Counted from the first letter of the stretch, positions 1 to 9,121 are shown. The stretch is 64,000 nt of DNA from Fibrobacterota bacterium (GCA_019509785.1 JAEKLQ010000063.1:57234-121233), one strand, 5' to 3'. The notes: a model not told the origin generated them from the sequence alone. Translations and numbers: made by a program.

Positions 1-2
1 AA

Positions 3-182
3 GGCGGCCAGCCGGTTTTCGTCCTGCGCCCGGTGATTTCCTCGGAAGCCATGACCGCGCGCTTCGCGGCCCTGCCGTTCCCCTTGCTGGACAAGCTTTG
101 GACGGCGCTCAAGGCCGCCGGGGCCGGGGCCATGCTATACGATATCACGCATAAGCCCCCAGGGACGATCGAATGGGAATGA
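3..182 (+). CDS. guaA: GMP synthase C-terminal fragment (partial)
   Basis: This is the last 59 codons of a gene that begins before the window. The translation ends in YDITHKPPGTIEWE, which matches the conserved C-terminus of GMP synthase (YDITxKPPxTIEWE). Upstream residues RPVISSEAMTARFAALP match the dimerisation-domain segment of the same family. The enzyme converts XMP to GMP using glutamine-derived ammonia and ATP, in the cytoplasm. The stop codon overlaps the start of the next gene, so the two are probably co-transcribed. Only the tail is visible, so the ATP-pyrophosphatase and amidotransferase domains cannot be checked. Confidence 0.9.
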   Translation, partial: GGQPVFVLRPVISSEAMTARFAALPFPLLDKLWTALKAAGAGAMLYDITHKPPGTIEWE

Positions 183-1462
183 ACGGCGCCCATGCCCGTT
201 CCTCCCCAGGCCATCGCCATCGCGACCGCATCGTGAGCAAATCCCAGGACATCCGCAAGCAGAAGGAAAAGGCCATCCTCGTGGGCGTAGCCACGAAATC
301 GGTCACCATCAAGATGGCCCGCGAGCATATGGAAGAGCTGGGCCGGCTGGCGGACACCGCCGGCGCGGTGGTGGTGGACAGCACCTTGCAGCGTCGCGAG
401 ACCCTGGATCCCGCGACCCTGGTGGGAGCGGGCAAGGTGGAGGAGATCGCGGCCATGGTGACGGCGCATCAGGCGGACCTGGTCATCTTCGACGAGGACC
501 TGAGCGGCTCGCAGGTGAAGAAGCTGGAGACCAAGATCGCATGCAAGATCCTGGACCGCAGCGGCATCATCCTGGACATTTTCGCCAAGCATGCCAAGAC
601 CGCGGAAGCGAAGGTGCAGGTCGAGGTCGCCCAGTTGGAATACATGCTGCCGCGCTTGACCAACGCCTGGAGCCATTTGTCGCGCCAGGCGGGCGGCGTG
701 GGCATCGGCATGAAGGGGCCGGGCGAGACGCAGCTCGAGACCGATAAGCGATTGGTGCGTAAGCGCATCGCCGAGTTGACGAAGAAGCTGGAAAAGATGG
801 AAGACATCCGCGCGGCCCAGCATGATCGGCGGCTTCCCACCTTCCATGCGGCCATGGTGGGATATACCAACGCTGGCAAGTCCACCTTGATGAATTCCCT
901 GACCAAGGCGGGCGTGGAGGCCGCGGATAAGCTGTTCGCCACCCTGGACCCTACCACGCGTAAGGTATATCTGGGGCCCAAGCGGCCCGCCGTGATCTCG
1001 GATACGGTAGGCTTTATCCGCAAGCTGCCGGTGGGCCTGGTCTCGTCCTTCAAGAGCACGCTTTCCGTAGTGGCGCAGGCCACCCTGATCCTGCACGTGG
1101 TGGACGCCCACGCCGCCGACTTCGAGGAACAAATGGAAATCACCGCGCGCATCCTCGGGGAGCTGTGCCCGGAGTCGGTTCCGCGGGTAACCGTCTACAA
1201 CAAAATCGATCTGCTTGATCCGGAACGCCTGGAGTACCTGCGTACCCATCATCCGCAGGCGGTGTTCGTTTCCGCCGAGGCCAAGCTGGGCCTGGACGCG
1301 CTTAAGGATCGCATGCTGGAGCACTACGAGGCCGGGCGCTTCGCGGATGCGCTGGGGGAAGCCTCCCAGGCCGCGGGCGCGGCGCCCGTCGGCATGGCGC
1401 CATGGAACGGGGCGCCAGGGACATCGGACGGCGGCGCCCGCGACGATGACGGGATCGGCTAG
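173..1462 (+). CDS. hflX: GTPase HflX
   Basis: This is a ribosome-associated GTPase of 429 residues, involved in rescue or splitting of stalled 70S ribosomes. The N-terminal HflX domain includes LVGAGKVEEI. A central helical linker contains GGVGIGMKGPGETQLETD, a family hallmark. The G domain shows G1 GYTNAGKST (about residues 229-237), G3 DTVGFI, G4 NKID and G5 SAEAK. The last 50 or so residues are a low-complexity Gly/Ala/Asp tail. The ATG at 173 has an AGGGA Shine-Dalgarno 7 bases upstream; an ATG at 179 is the alternative. The gene overlaps guaA by ten bases. Confidence 0.95.
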   Translation: MGMNGAHARSSPGHRHRDRIVSKSQDIRKQKEKAILVGVATKSVTIKMAREHMEELGRLADTAGAVVVDSTLQRRETLDPATLVGAGKVEEIAAMVTAHQADLVIFDEDLSGSQVKKLETKIACKILDRSGIILDIFAKHAKTAEAKVQVEVAQLEYMLPRLTNAWSHLSRQAGGVGIGMKGPGETQLETDKRLVRKRIAELTKKLEKMEDIRAAQHDRRLPTFHAAMVGYTNAGKSTLMNSLTKAGVEAADKLFATLDPTTRKVYLGPKRPAVISDTVGFIRKLPVGLVSSFKSTLSVVAQATLILHVVDAHAADFEEQMEITARILGELCPESVPRVTVYNKIDLLDPERLEYLRTHHPQAVFVSAEAKLGLDALKDRMLEHYEAGRFADALGEASQAAGAAPVGMAPWNGAPGTSDGGARDDDGIG

Positions 1463-1471
1463 GTACCCCTT

Positions 1472-2353
1472 TTGGATTTGAACCAGGTCCTAAGCCCCGC
1501 CTATCTCTCCAGCCTGAAGGGGCTGGCCCTCAAAGCGCGCATGGTGCTGGAAGGGACCATGGCCGGTCGGCACCTCTCCCCCTTCCACGGATTCTCTTCG
1601 GAGTTCGCGCAATACAAGGGTTACGTGCCCGGGGACGATCTGAAGTTCCTGGATTGGAAGGTGTACGGCCGCAACGATCAATTGGTGACCCGGCAGTATC
1701 GCGACGAGACCAATGCCAGCGTGTACCTGGTGCTGGACAGTTCCGACTCGATGGGTTACGCGGGCGGGGGGCCGGTGACCAAGTTGGAGTATGCCGCCGT
1801 GCTGGCGGCCTCCCTGGCCATGATGGCCTTCTCCCAACGCGACGCCGTCTCCATCGCCTTCGGGGCCGACGGGCCGGAGGGATTCCTGCCGCCTCGGAAC
1901 AATGCCGCCCATCTGCGCCTGGCCCTCCAGATGTTGGAAGACATGCGGCCCCACGGCCGCACCGATCTGGAATCGCTTTTCGGGAAAGTGGCCGCCCGCC
2001 TGAAGTCGGGAAGCATGACCTTTCTCTTCACCGATTTGTGGCAGGATCCGAAGGCCATCCTGACCGGCCTCAAGGAGGTTCGCTTCAAGAACCAGGCGGC
2101 CTCCCTGGTGCAGATCCTGGCTCCGGCCGAGATCGCCTTCCTGGACGGCAACAACATGGAACTGATCGACATGGAGACCAAGGAGTCGGTGCGGTTGTCG
2201 GCCCGCCATATGAAGGAACAGTACCTGGAGACCTTACGGGCGCATACGGAAGCGTTGCGGGCGGAGTGCTTCAACCTGGACGTGAAGTTCCTGCGGGCGG
2301 AAACGACCCGGCCCTACTACCAAGCCATGCGCGACCTGCTGCACCGGTCCTGA
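1472..2353 (+). CDS. DUF58 domain protein with VWA-like fold
   Basis: The 293-residue protein starts at a TTG codon nine bases after hflX. It matches the DUF58 family: an N-terminal segment with HGFSSEFAQYKGYVPGDD, the conserved LDWKVYGRNDQLVTRQY block, then a von Willebrand A-like region with a MIDAS-type DSSDSM near residue 89. Family members usually act with a MoxR AAA+ ATPase and Bat proteins in envelope stress tolerance or metal/cofactor chaperoning, but the biochemical role is poorly defined. It has no signal peptide. The next gene follows after three bases and encodes a BatA-like membrane protein, so the pair is an operon. No moxR is visible in this window. Confidence 0.85.
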   Translation: MDLNQVLSPAYLSSLKGLALKARMVLEGTMAGRHLSPFHGFSSEFAQYKGYVPGDDLKFLDWKVYGRNDQLVTRQYRDETNASVYLVLDSSDSMGYAGGGPVTKLEYAAVLAASLAMMAFSQRDAVSIAFGADGPEGFLPPRNNAAHLRLALQMLEDMRPHGRTDLESLFGKVAARLKSGSMTFLFTDLWQDPKAILTGLKEVRFKNQAASLVQILAPAEIAFLDGNNMELIDMETKESVRLSARHMKEQYLETLRAHTEALRAECFNLDVKFLRAETTRPYYQAMRDLLHRS

Positions 2354-2356
2354 TCC

Positions 2357-4402
2357 GTGTTCTCCCTGCTTAGCCCCATCAGCCTGTGGTTCGGCGCATT
2401 GCTGGCGGTGCCCTTGGCCATCCACTTCCTGGGCCGGCAACGGTTGGAGCGGCAGCCCTTCCCCAGCCTGTTGCTGGTGAAGGAAGGCTTCGCGAATTCC
2501 ATGCGGCGCCACCGCCTGAAGAATCTTCTCCTTCTGATCATCCGTACCTTGCTGATCGCTTGCATCCTGCTGGCCTTGTCCAATCCCGCCATGGAATCGA
2601 AGCGGGCGGGCGCCAAACCCGATCAAAGCCTGGCCTTGATCCATAACGGCATCTACGGCAAGTTGGCCCCCATCGAAGGCGCGCCGGCCTTCGGAGGGAC
2701 GGCATCGCCGCGCGGCAAGGATCTCCTGGAAACCCAACGCCTGCGCGTGCATGGCTTGGACTCGGCGCAAGGGACCCGTACGCGGATCTTTACCGTGATC
2801 GAGGATGGGCCGGGCGCCGGCGAAGTCGCCGAGCGCTTCGGCGATTACGGGGACGCGGTCCGCCGCTTATTGTCGGCCTTGGGGCCCGGGACCGCCCTGA
2901 TCAACCTTCCCGTCTTCGCCTGGAAGGACGTATCCGCTTGCCAGGCCGATCTCCTGCGCGCGCTGCAAGAAAATACCGGGCTGCAACTGGCGCTTACCGA
3001 CTTCTCGACCTTGTCCCCGCGCGTATCCGCGTTCGAGGGCTTGCGCGCGACCCCCGCCGCCGATGCGCCCACCGTCGCCTTATCGGCCCGCCTATCCCCT
3101 GCCGCCGCCGCGGGGGGCAAATCCCAGGTCTGGCTCGACGGGCGCCTGTTCCAGGAGGCAGCCGCCGCCGGGGGTCGCGTGGAGGTTACCCTGCCTTTGG
3201 GCGCGGGGCCGCGCACCGAGGGCCGCTTCGCATTCTCCGGCGGCTTCGCGACGGCCGATTTCCATTTCTGCTTTCCCCAAGCGGGAGCCTGGTCGCTGGC
3301 GCATGCGGGTAGCGCCCTGGTCTCCTTGCCCAGCCTGGGCCGGGAGACTTATTTCCGTCGCATTGTCCACGTGGCTTCGGCCGGGGAAGTGCCTTGGGGA
3401 GGGATTTCCCCTGCATCGGGAGGCAAAGCCGCCGCCCCGGCCCCATTGCGGCTGGTCTATTTGGCGGCCGAGCGCGCGGCTTCGCCCGAGGCCTACTCCC
3501 GCGCGGTCGAGTTCGTAAAGCGGGGCGGCCGCCTGATCGTGGCGGCGGGACGCGAAAGCGACATCCCCGGGCTCAACCGTTTCCTGCTGCAGCCCTTACG
3601 CTTGGGTCACCTGGGGAACCTGGTGGATACGTCCGGGCCGGTCAGCGCCGATCGCGCGGCGCTCGCTCGCGTCGGGAGGGCTTCCGGGGATCCCGCGGCC
3701 GCCGCGGGGAACCTGGGAACCGTGCGTAAACGTTATGCCTTCTCCCCCGATTCCGGGACCGTCGTCCTGCTGGCGCAGGGAGGGGCGGCGGTACTGGCCG
3801 AACGGGACTTCCACCAAGGCCATGCGTTGCTCTGGACCACCGACATCGATGATCTGGAATGGACGGATTTAGGGGTGAGCGCTTTGGTTCCCCTCTTGCA
3901 TCAGGCGTTCCAGGAGGCGGCCGCGGGCGAACGCGCGGCCAACCTGGCGGTCGCGTCCGATTCGATCTACGCGTTGAACCTGGCCGAGGGGGAGGAAAAC
4001 TCCCGGCCCGAGGCGCGCGATCCCCTAGGGCGTCCCTTCTCCCGGGTCCGCATCGACGGGGGCCGGATGCGGCTGGGGCCATTCGACAAGCTCGGCCTGT
4101 ACCGGGTGATCCGCGGCGAGGACACGAACGCCTTCGCGGTGAACCTGATCCCCGCGGGGACGGCAACGCCTACGCCGGCTTCGGAGGAATGGGCTGCCGC
4201 CGACGCGGCCGCGAAGGAAGCTTTCCTGGCCGCGTGCAAGCCTTTCTCCGGAAGGATCGCCGTGCTGGGGCAGGACGATGCGATGGCCGCGCGGACTTCG
4301 GTGCGCCGACTCTGGCCCGCGTTCCTGCTGGGCGCGTTATTGTTACTTTTCCTGGAAGGTTTGGTCTCTTCCCGCTTTTCGGCGCGACGGACACCTAACT
4401 AA
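2357..4402 (+). CDS. BatA-type membrane protein (aerotolerance N-terminal domain)
   Basis: A 681-residue membrane protein with a GTG start. The first 80 residues match the BatA N-terminal domain: a membrane helix at about 6-24 ending in IHFLGRQR, a short loop with PSLLLVKE, an RRHRLKNLLLL segment and a second helix at about 56-75. A long extracytoplasmic part follows, with a GATase-like region around VYLAAERAASPEAYSRAVEFVKRGG and a late TTDIDDLEWTDLG motif. A final membrane helix lies near residues 655-672. This architecture is typical of the large BatA-like partners of DUF58 proteins. The exact function is unknown; co-expression with the preceding gene is likely. Confidence 0.8.
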   Translation: MFSLLSPISLWFGALLAVPLAIHFLGRQRLERQPFPSLLLVKEGFANSMRRHRLKNLLLLIIRTLLIACILLALSNPAMESKRAGAKPDQSLALIHNGIYGKLAPIEGAPAFGGTASPRGKDLLETQRLRVHGLDSAQGTRTRIFTVIEDGPGAGEVAERFGDYGDAVRRLLSALGPGTALINLPVFAWKDVSACQADLLRALQENTGLQLALTDFSTLSPRVSAFEGLRATPAADAPTVALSARLSPAAAAGGKSQVWLDGRLFQEAAAAGGRVEVTLPLGAGPRTEGRFAFSGGFATADFHFCFPQAGAWSLAHAGSALVSLPSLGRETYFRRIVHVASAGEVPWGGISPASGGKAAAPAPLRLVYLAAERAASPEAYSRAVEFVKRGGRLIVAAGRESDIPGLNRFLLQPLRLGHLGNLVDTSGPVSADRAALARVGRASGDPAAAAGNLGTVRKRYAFSPDSGTVVLLAQGGAAVLAERDFHQGHALLWTTDIDDLEWTDLGVSALVPLLHQAFQEAAAGERAANLAVASDSIYALNLAEGEENSRPEARDPLGRPFSRVRIDGGRMRLGPFDKLGLYRVIRGEDTNAFAVNLIPAGTATPTPASEEWAAADAAAKEAFLAACKPFSGRIAVLGQDDAMAARTSVRRLWPAFLLGALLLLFLEGLVSSRFSARRTPN

Positions 4403-4412
4403 ACCACTACGC

Positions 4413-5360
4413 ATGGAAATCCTAGGTACCACCCGTCTCATCGCCTTGCTGGGGGATCCCGTTTCCCATTCCCTCTCGCCGGCCATGCACAACGCCGCCT
4501 TCGATCAATACGGGTTGGACTTCGCCTACGTTCCCCTCCGCGTGCAGGCCGCGGGGCTCAAGACCGCGCTGGATGCCCTGCGCGTCTTCAACTTCCGCGG
4601 GGCCAACGTTACCTTGCCGCACAAGACCGCGGTCATCCCCTATGTCGATCAGCTTACGGACATCGCCCAGGTTATCGGCGCGGTGAACACCATCGTCAAC
4701 GAGGACGGGCGGCTGGTCGGCACCACCACCGATCCCGAAGGCTTCCTGGAAGGCTACCGGGAACAGGGCCATAGCTTCATCGGACAAGCGGTGGCCATCC
4801 TCGGCAACGGCGGATCGGCGCGCACCATCGCATACTCGTTGCTGATGCGGGACCGGCCCAAGCGCGTGGTGATCGTGGCCCGGGATATGGAGAAGTCCCG
4901 GCGCCTGGCGGCGGAGATCACGGAACGCCTGGGACTCGGGCAAGGCGGGGCCTTGCCGACGCCGGAAACCGTCGCCCTGTCCGACTACGCCTCGGTTCGC
5001 GATGGCATCGACGTGGTGGTGAATACCACCCCGGTGGGCATGCATCTCATGGTGGAGATCTCCCCCTTGGCGCCCGGGAACCTGATGGCGGGCCAGGTGG
5101 TGTACGATATCGTATACGCGCCCGAACGCACGTGCCTGATCCGCGACGCCGAGGCGCGCGGCCTGAAAACCGTGGGCGGCCTGGGGATGCTGGTGCACCA
5201 AGGCCGCGCCGCTTTCGAAATCTGGACCGGCATCAAACCGGAAGCGCGCGCCTACTATGCCGCGGCCCGGGAAAAACTGTCCAGCTGCATCGGGGAACCG
5301 CGCCCGGCCCCGACCGTCCCTTCCCCCGCGGCCGGCCGCAGCGTGGCCGAGGATCCTTAA
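4413..5360 (+). CDS. aroE: Shikimate dehydrogenase
   Basis: NADP-dependent reduction of 3-dehydroshikimate to shikimate in aromatic amino acid biosynthesis; 315 residues. Substrate-site motifs are visible: SHSLSPAMHN near the N-terminus and NVTLPHKTAV with the catalytic lysine. The nucleotide-binding motif is GNGGSART, followed by NTTPVGM and a C-terminal HQGRAAFEIWTG. The usual NTD triplet reads TTD, keeping the aspartate. The ATG at 4413 was chosen because homology starts at MEILGTTRLIALLGDP; the frame is open further upstream, but that part overlaps the BatA gene. The gene ends seven bases before the aroK-aroB fusion, which acts in the same pathway. Confidence 0.93.
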   Translation: MEILGTTRLIALLGDPVSHSLSPAMHNAAFDQYGLDFAYVPLRVQAAGLKTALDALRVFNFRGANVTLPHKTAVIPYVDQLTDIAQVIGAVNTIVNEDGRLVGTTTDPEGFLEGYREQGHSFIGQAVAILGNGGSARTIAYSLLMRDRPKRVVIVARDMEKSRRLAAEITERLGLGQGGALPTPETVALSDYASVRDGIDVVVNTTPVGMHLMVEISPLAPGNLMAGQVVYDIVYAPERTCLIRDAEARGLKTVGGLGMLVHQGRAAFEIWTGIKPEARAYYAAAREKLSSCIGEPRPAPTVPSPAAGRSVAEDP

Positions 5361-5367
5361 GCCCGCG

Positions 5368-7005
5368 ATGCCCTTCCCCCTCAAGCGCAACATCTGGTTC
5401 ACCGGCTTCATGGCCTCGGGCAAAAGCCGCATCGGCTCGCTCACGGCCGCATCCCTGGGATGGAAGTTCGCCGATCTGGACAAGGTGATCGAAGAAAAAA
5501 CCGGTAAGACCATTCCGCAGATATTCGCCGACGAGGGCGAAACCGCTTTCCGCCGCATGGAAGTGGAAGCCTTGCGCGAGCTGGCGGGACAAGGCCCCAT
5601 GGTGGCCTCCTTGGGCGGAGGGACCCTCACCAATCCCGAAGCCATCGAACTCGTGCGGCAAACCGGCGTGTTGGTGGGCCTATACGCCTCGCCCGAAGTG
5701 ATCCTGGAACGGGTGAACCGCAAGGAAGGCTCGCGGCCGCTGCTGGCCGGCCTGGACGATGCCGCCAAGATGGCCAAGATCAAGGACCTCTTGGCGGCGC
5801 GCAAGCCCCTCTATGAACTCGCCGATCTCCAGTTCGAATCGGACGAGAAGATCCCCCATCATGTCCTCACCCGCCGCATCATCCATCGCTTGCAGGTGGA
5901 GGAGATGGTACCGCTGAAGGTGGATCTGGGCCCCCGCAGCTATCCCATCTACGTCGAGACTGATCTCTCGGGCCATATGGACGCCATCGCGGCCAAGGCG
6001 GGATGCCCGGCGGAATTCCTGATCGTCACCGACGCCAACCTGAAGTCCCATCAGAAGCGCATGCTGGAGCAATTGCGCGCGAGCCTGGGCGAATGCCGGA
6101 TCTTCTTCTTCAAGCCCGGCGAAGAGGAGAAGAACCTCAAGTCCCTGAACAAGCTTTTCACCTTCATGCTCCGCCACCAATACGCCCGCAAAACCACCTT
6201 GGTCGCCTTCGGCGGCGGCGTGGTGGGCGATATGGCCGGCTTCGCGGCTTCGGTCTACATGCGCGGCATCCCCTTCCTGCAGGCCCCCACCACCTTGCTT
6301 TCCATGGTGGACAGCAGCGTGGGCGGCAAGACGGCGGTGAACCATCCCCTGGGCAAGAACATGCTGGGCGCCTTCTACCAACCCAAGGCCGTAGCCATCG
6401 GCCTGGACGCCTTGTCCAGCCTGCCTGATCGGGAATTCCTCTCCGGCCTCGCCGAGGTCGTGAAGTACGGCGTCATCCGCGATGAAGCGTTTTTCCGTTA
6501 CCTGGAAGACAATGCGGATGCCATCCTGGCCCGCAAGCCGGAAGCCTTGAGGGAAATCGTATTGCGTTCGTGCGCCATCAAGGCGGACGTGGTGGGAAAG
6601 GACGAGCGCGAGACGGCGGAGGGCGGGCGCGCCATCCTGAACTACGGGCATACCTTCGGGCACGCCTTCGAGGTGCTGGGCGGCTATGGCCTGCTGCCGC
6701 ATGGCTTGGCGATAGCTTTGGGCATGCGCGTGGCCGCGCGCCTGGCAGTATCCCTGGGCATGCTCGGGGCCGATGCGGAACGACGCCAGAACGCCCTTCT
6801 CGATCGCCTAGGCCTGCCCAAGGCGTTCCCGAAGAAGCTGGACGAATCCAAGGCCTGGGAAGCCATGGGCCTGGACAAGAAGGTGGACGCCGGCAGCCGA
6901 GTTTACATCCTGCCTACCCGCATCGGCGAAGTGGTGCCGGTGCGCGACGTGCCCAAGGCCGACGTGTTGCAGGCCCTGGCCGCGGCCCGCGAGGCGGTCG
7001 CTTGA
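5368..7005 (+). CDS. aroKB: Bifunctional shikimate kinase / 3-dehydroquinate synthase
   Basis: A 545-residue fusion of two shikimate-pathway enzymes. Residues about 1-170 are shikimate kinase: P-loop GFMASGKSRIG, FADLDKVIE for shikimate binding, and the SLGGGTL segment. Residues about 180-545 are 3-dehydroquinate synthase: AFGGGVVGDMAGFAAS for NAD binding, PTTLLSMVDSSVGGKTAVN, LAEVVKYGVI, and the metal-ligand motif NYGHTFGHAFE. Both halves look intact. The start at 5368 is the first ATG after aroE and matches the family start MPFPLKRNIWFTGF. Such AroKB fusions are known in some bacteria. Together with aroE, three steps of the chorismate pathway are encoded here back to back. Confidence 0.94.
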   Translation: MPFPLKRNIWFTGFMASGKSRIGSLTAASLGWKFADLDKVIEEKTGKTIPQIFADEGETAFRRMEVEALRELAGQGPMVASLGGGTLTNPEAIELVRQTGVLVGLYASPEVILERVNRKEGSRPLLAGLDDAAKMAKIKDLLAARKPLYELADLQFESDEKIPHHVLTRRIIHRLQVEEMVPLKVDLGPRSYPIYVETDLSGHMDAIAAKAGCPAEFLIVTDANLKSHQKRMLEQLRASLGECRIFFFKPGEEEKNLKSLNKLFTFMLRHQYARKTTLVAFGGGVVGDMAGFAASVYMRGIPFLQAPTTLLSMVDSSVGGKTAVNHPLGKNMLGAFYQPKAVAIGLDALSSLPDREFLSGLAEVVKYGVIRDEAFFRYLEDNADAILARKPEALREIVLRSCAIKADVVGKDERETAEGGRAILNYGHTFGHAFEVLGGYGLLPHGLAIALGMRVAARLAVSLGMLGADAERRQNALLDRLGLPKAFPKKLDESKAWEAMGLDKKVDAGSRVYILPTRIGEVVPVRDVPKADVLQALAAAREAVA

Positions 7006-7970
7006 GCATTTTCCTGGTCGGCGGTACCTGTTGCCTCGGATACCATCTGCTCAATCTGCTTTCCCACGGAAAGGGCGATCTGGTCTCCTACTCGGGCGAG
7101 GACCCCGAGCCGCATATGACGCTCCAGCATGTCACCTATATCACCGGCGATTTACTGGACTTCAAGAACCTGGTGCAGGTCCTTTCCGAACATCGGCCCA
7201 CCGAAATCTACCACATGGTTTCCCAGGGGTTCAATCTCGGCTCCTCCCAAATCAAGCCCAACGCCATCCTGCAATTCCTGATCCTGGGGACCCAGAACCT
7301 CTTCGAAGCCGTCCGCCTGACCGTGCCCAAGGCCCGGGTCCTTTTGGTGAGTTCGTCGGAAATCTACGGGGCCGGGCGCGGCATCGTCGACTTGATCCAT
7401 CGCGAGTCCGATCCGGCCATACCGTTCACGCCTTACGCCACGGCCATCGCCTCCTGCGAGCTCCTGGCCAAGCAATACATTTCGGCGCATAACCTGGATA
7501 TCGTGACGGTGCGGCCCTTCAGTTCCACCGGCCCCTACCAGGAAAAGAAGTTCGTACTCCCTTCGGTAGCGGCCCAGATCGCCACCATCGAGATGTACGA
7601 CGGGGAGACCGCCATCTACACCGGCAACCTGGACGTCTCGCGGGATTACCTGGACGTGCGCGACCAGGCCCGCGCCATCGCCATGCTGGCCAAGCGGGCC
7701 GGAAGCGGGGAGGTCTACAACGTCTGCTCCGGGAAGGCCCGTACCATCCGGGACCTGGTGCACTACCTGATCGGGTTGTCGGGATGCCCCATCGAAACCC
7801 GCATCGACCCTTCCCTGGAGCGGGCCATCGACATCCCCCTTTTGGTGGGGTCGCCCGAAAAGATCATGAGCCTGACCGGTTGGAAGCCCATCATCTCGAT
7901 CGAAGATTCCTTGAAGGATTTGTATGGCGAAATTAAGGTAAGATTGCAGGCGAAAGGAACGCCTGCATAA
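7002..7970 (+). CDS. NAD-dependent epimerase/dehydratase family protein, catalytic lysine absent
   Basis: An extended SDR-fold protein of 322 residues resembling GDP-mannose 4,6-dehydratase and related sugar-nucleotide enzymes. Starting at TTG 7002, which overlaps the aroKB stop (TTGA), the reading begins SIFLVGGTCCLGYHL. The usual GGxGxxG dinucleotide motif is therefore altered to GGTCCLG. The SSSEIYG serine segment is present. The YxxxK site reads YATAI (codons at about 7435-7449), so the catalytic lysine is replaced by isoleucine. VRPFSSTGPYQ and SRDYLDVRD are family-typical. It could be a pseudoenzyme, a binding protein or an enzyme with changed chemistry. The stop overlaps the start of the MraY-like gene by one base. 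Confidence 0.8.
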   Translation: MSIFLVGGTCCLGYHLLNLLSHGKGDLVSYSGEDPEPHMTLQHVTYITGDLLDFKNLVQVLSEHRPTEIYHMVSQGFNLGSSQIKPNAILQFLILGTQNLFEAVRLTVPKARVLLVSSSEIYGAGRGIVDLIHRESDPAIPFTPYATAIASCELLAKQYISAHNLDIVTVRPFSSTGPYQEKKFVLPSVAAQIATIEMYDGETAIYTGNLDVSRDYLDVRDQARAIAMLAKRAGSGEVYNVCSGKARTIRDLVHYLIGLSGCPIETRIDPSLERAIDIPLLVGSPEKIMSLTGWKPIISIEDSLKDLYGEIKVRLQAKGTPA

Positions 7971-9121
7971 TGCTCGCTCATTGGCTCTACGCGACCACCC
8001 ATTACGCCCTCTTCGAGAACCGCCTGTTCCGGGCCGGCATCGCCTCCCTCTTCGCCTCCCTGCTGGTTTTCCTCCTGATGCCCCATTGGATCCGCTTCCT
8101 GAACAAGCTGGACGCCTCTTCCGACTTCGACCATGGCAAGCATAAAGCGCCCCCCATCATGGGCGGCGCCTTGTTGGTGGCGGCCGTGGCCATCGCTTCG
8201 GTCTGCTTCGCCAACCTCAACGCCTATTCGATCTCGGCGCTGGTGATCCTTCTGGCATACGCCTTCATCGGCGGCCTCGACGACGTGATGAAAATCCGCA
8301 ACAAGAAGCTCGTGGGCCAGGGCAAACTCTCCAAGGCCGATTACCAGGCCAAGGCCGACGGCATCTCCGCCCGCCTGCGCCTGTTCCTCTACTTCCTCTT
8401 TTCCCTCCTGGTGGCCTTCTTCGCGTATAAGTTCATCCCGGGGTTATCGGGGCATCTCACCATGCCCTTCGTGAAACCGGAGGTCTGGTTCCCCTACCTG
8501 CCGCGTTGGGGATTCATCCTGCTCATTTGCCTGGTCACCACCTCGAGCGCCAACGGCGCCAATTTCACCGACGGCTTGGACTCGCTGGTATCCGTCCCCA
8601 TCATCACGACTTCGATTTTCGCGGGGGTGGTCGCTTACATCTCCGGCAACGCCATCCTGTCCAAGTACTTCCTCATCCCGCACATCCCCGGCGGGGACGA
8701 GCTCTTTCCCATCTGCGCCGCCATCGTAGGGTCGCTGCTCGCCTACCTGTGGTACAACAGCCCGCCCGCGGAAATCTATATGGGGGACGCGGGCTCCATC
8801 GGCTTCGGCGGGGCCATCGGCATGATGTTCGTGCTGCTCAAGATCGAACTGTTCCTGCCCATCGTAGGGGTGGTTTTCCTGGGCGAGGCGCTGTCGGTAC
8901 TGCTGCAAATCACCGGTTTCAAGATTACCAAGCGCTTGAGCAAGGACAGGACGGGCCGGAGGCTGTTCCTGCGCGCCCCTCTGCACCATCATTTCCAGCT
9001 CAAGTGGAAGAATCGCTTCGAATCGGGCCAGGCCTTGAACTCGAAAATCATCTGGCGCTTCCATCTGGTCAGCATCCTCGCCCTCATCATCGGAAGTCTC
9101 ATCTTCTTCAAGGTGAGATAG
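7970..9121 (+). CDS. mraY: Phospho-N-acetylmuramoyl-pentapeptide-transferase (MraY family)
   Basis: A 383-residue polytopic membrane protein of the polyprenyl-phosphate sugar-phosphotransferase superfamily. MraY-specific features are APLHHHFQLKW (HHH motif of the fifth cytoplasmic loop), GANFTDGLDSL with the Mg-binding aspartates, GGLDDVMKI, and MGDAGSIGFGGAIG. KHKAPPIMGG near the N-terminus matches the conserved TPTMGG segment. It would form lipid I from UDP-MurNAc-pentapeptide and undecaprenyl phosphate at the inner membrane. No mur/fts division-cluster genes flank it. The protein is slightly longer than usual, and residues 20-100 and 120-150 contain inserts. A paralogue with another HexNAc-phosphate substrate is the alternative. 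Confidence 0.85.
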   Translation: MLAHWLYATTHYALFENRLFRAGIASLFASLLVFLLMPHWIRFLNKLDASSDFDHGKHKAPPIMGGALLVAAVAIASVCFANLNAYSISALVILLAYAFIGGLDDVMKIRNKKLVGQGKLSKADYQAKADGISARLRLFLYFLFSLLVAFFAYKFIPGLSGHLTMPFVKPEVWFPYLPRWGFILLICLVTTSSANGANFTDGLDSLVSVPIITTSIFAGVVAYISGNAILSKYFLIPHIPGGDELFPICAAIVGSLLAYLWYNSPPAEIYMGDAGSIGFGGAIGMMFVLLKIELFLPIVGVVFLGEALSVLLQITGFKITKRLSKDRTGRRLFLRAPLHHHFQLKWKNRFESGQALNSKIIWRFHLVSILALIIGSLIFFKVR

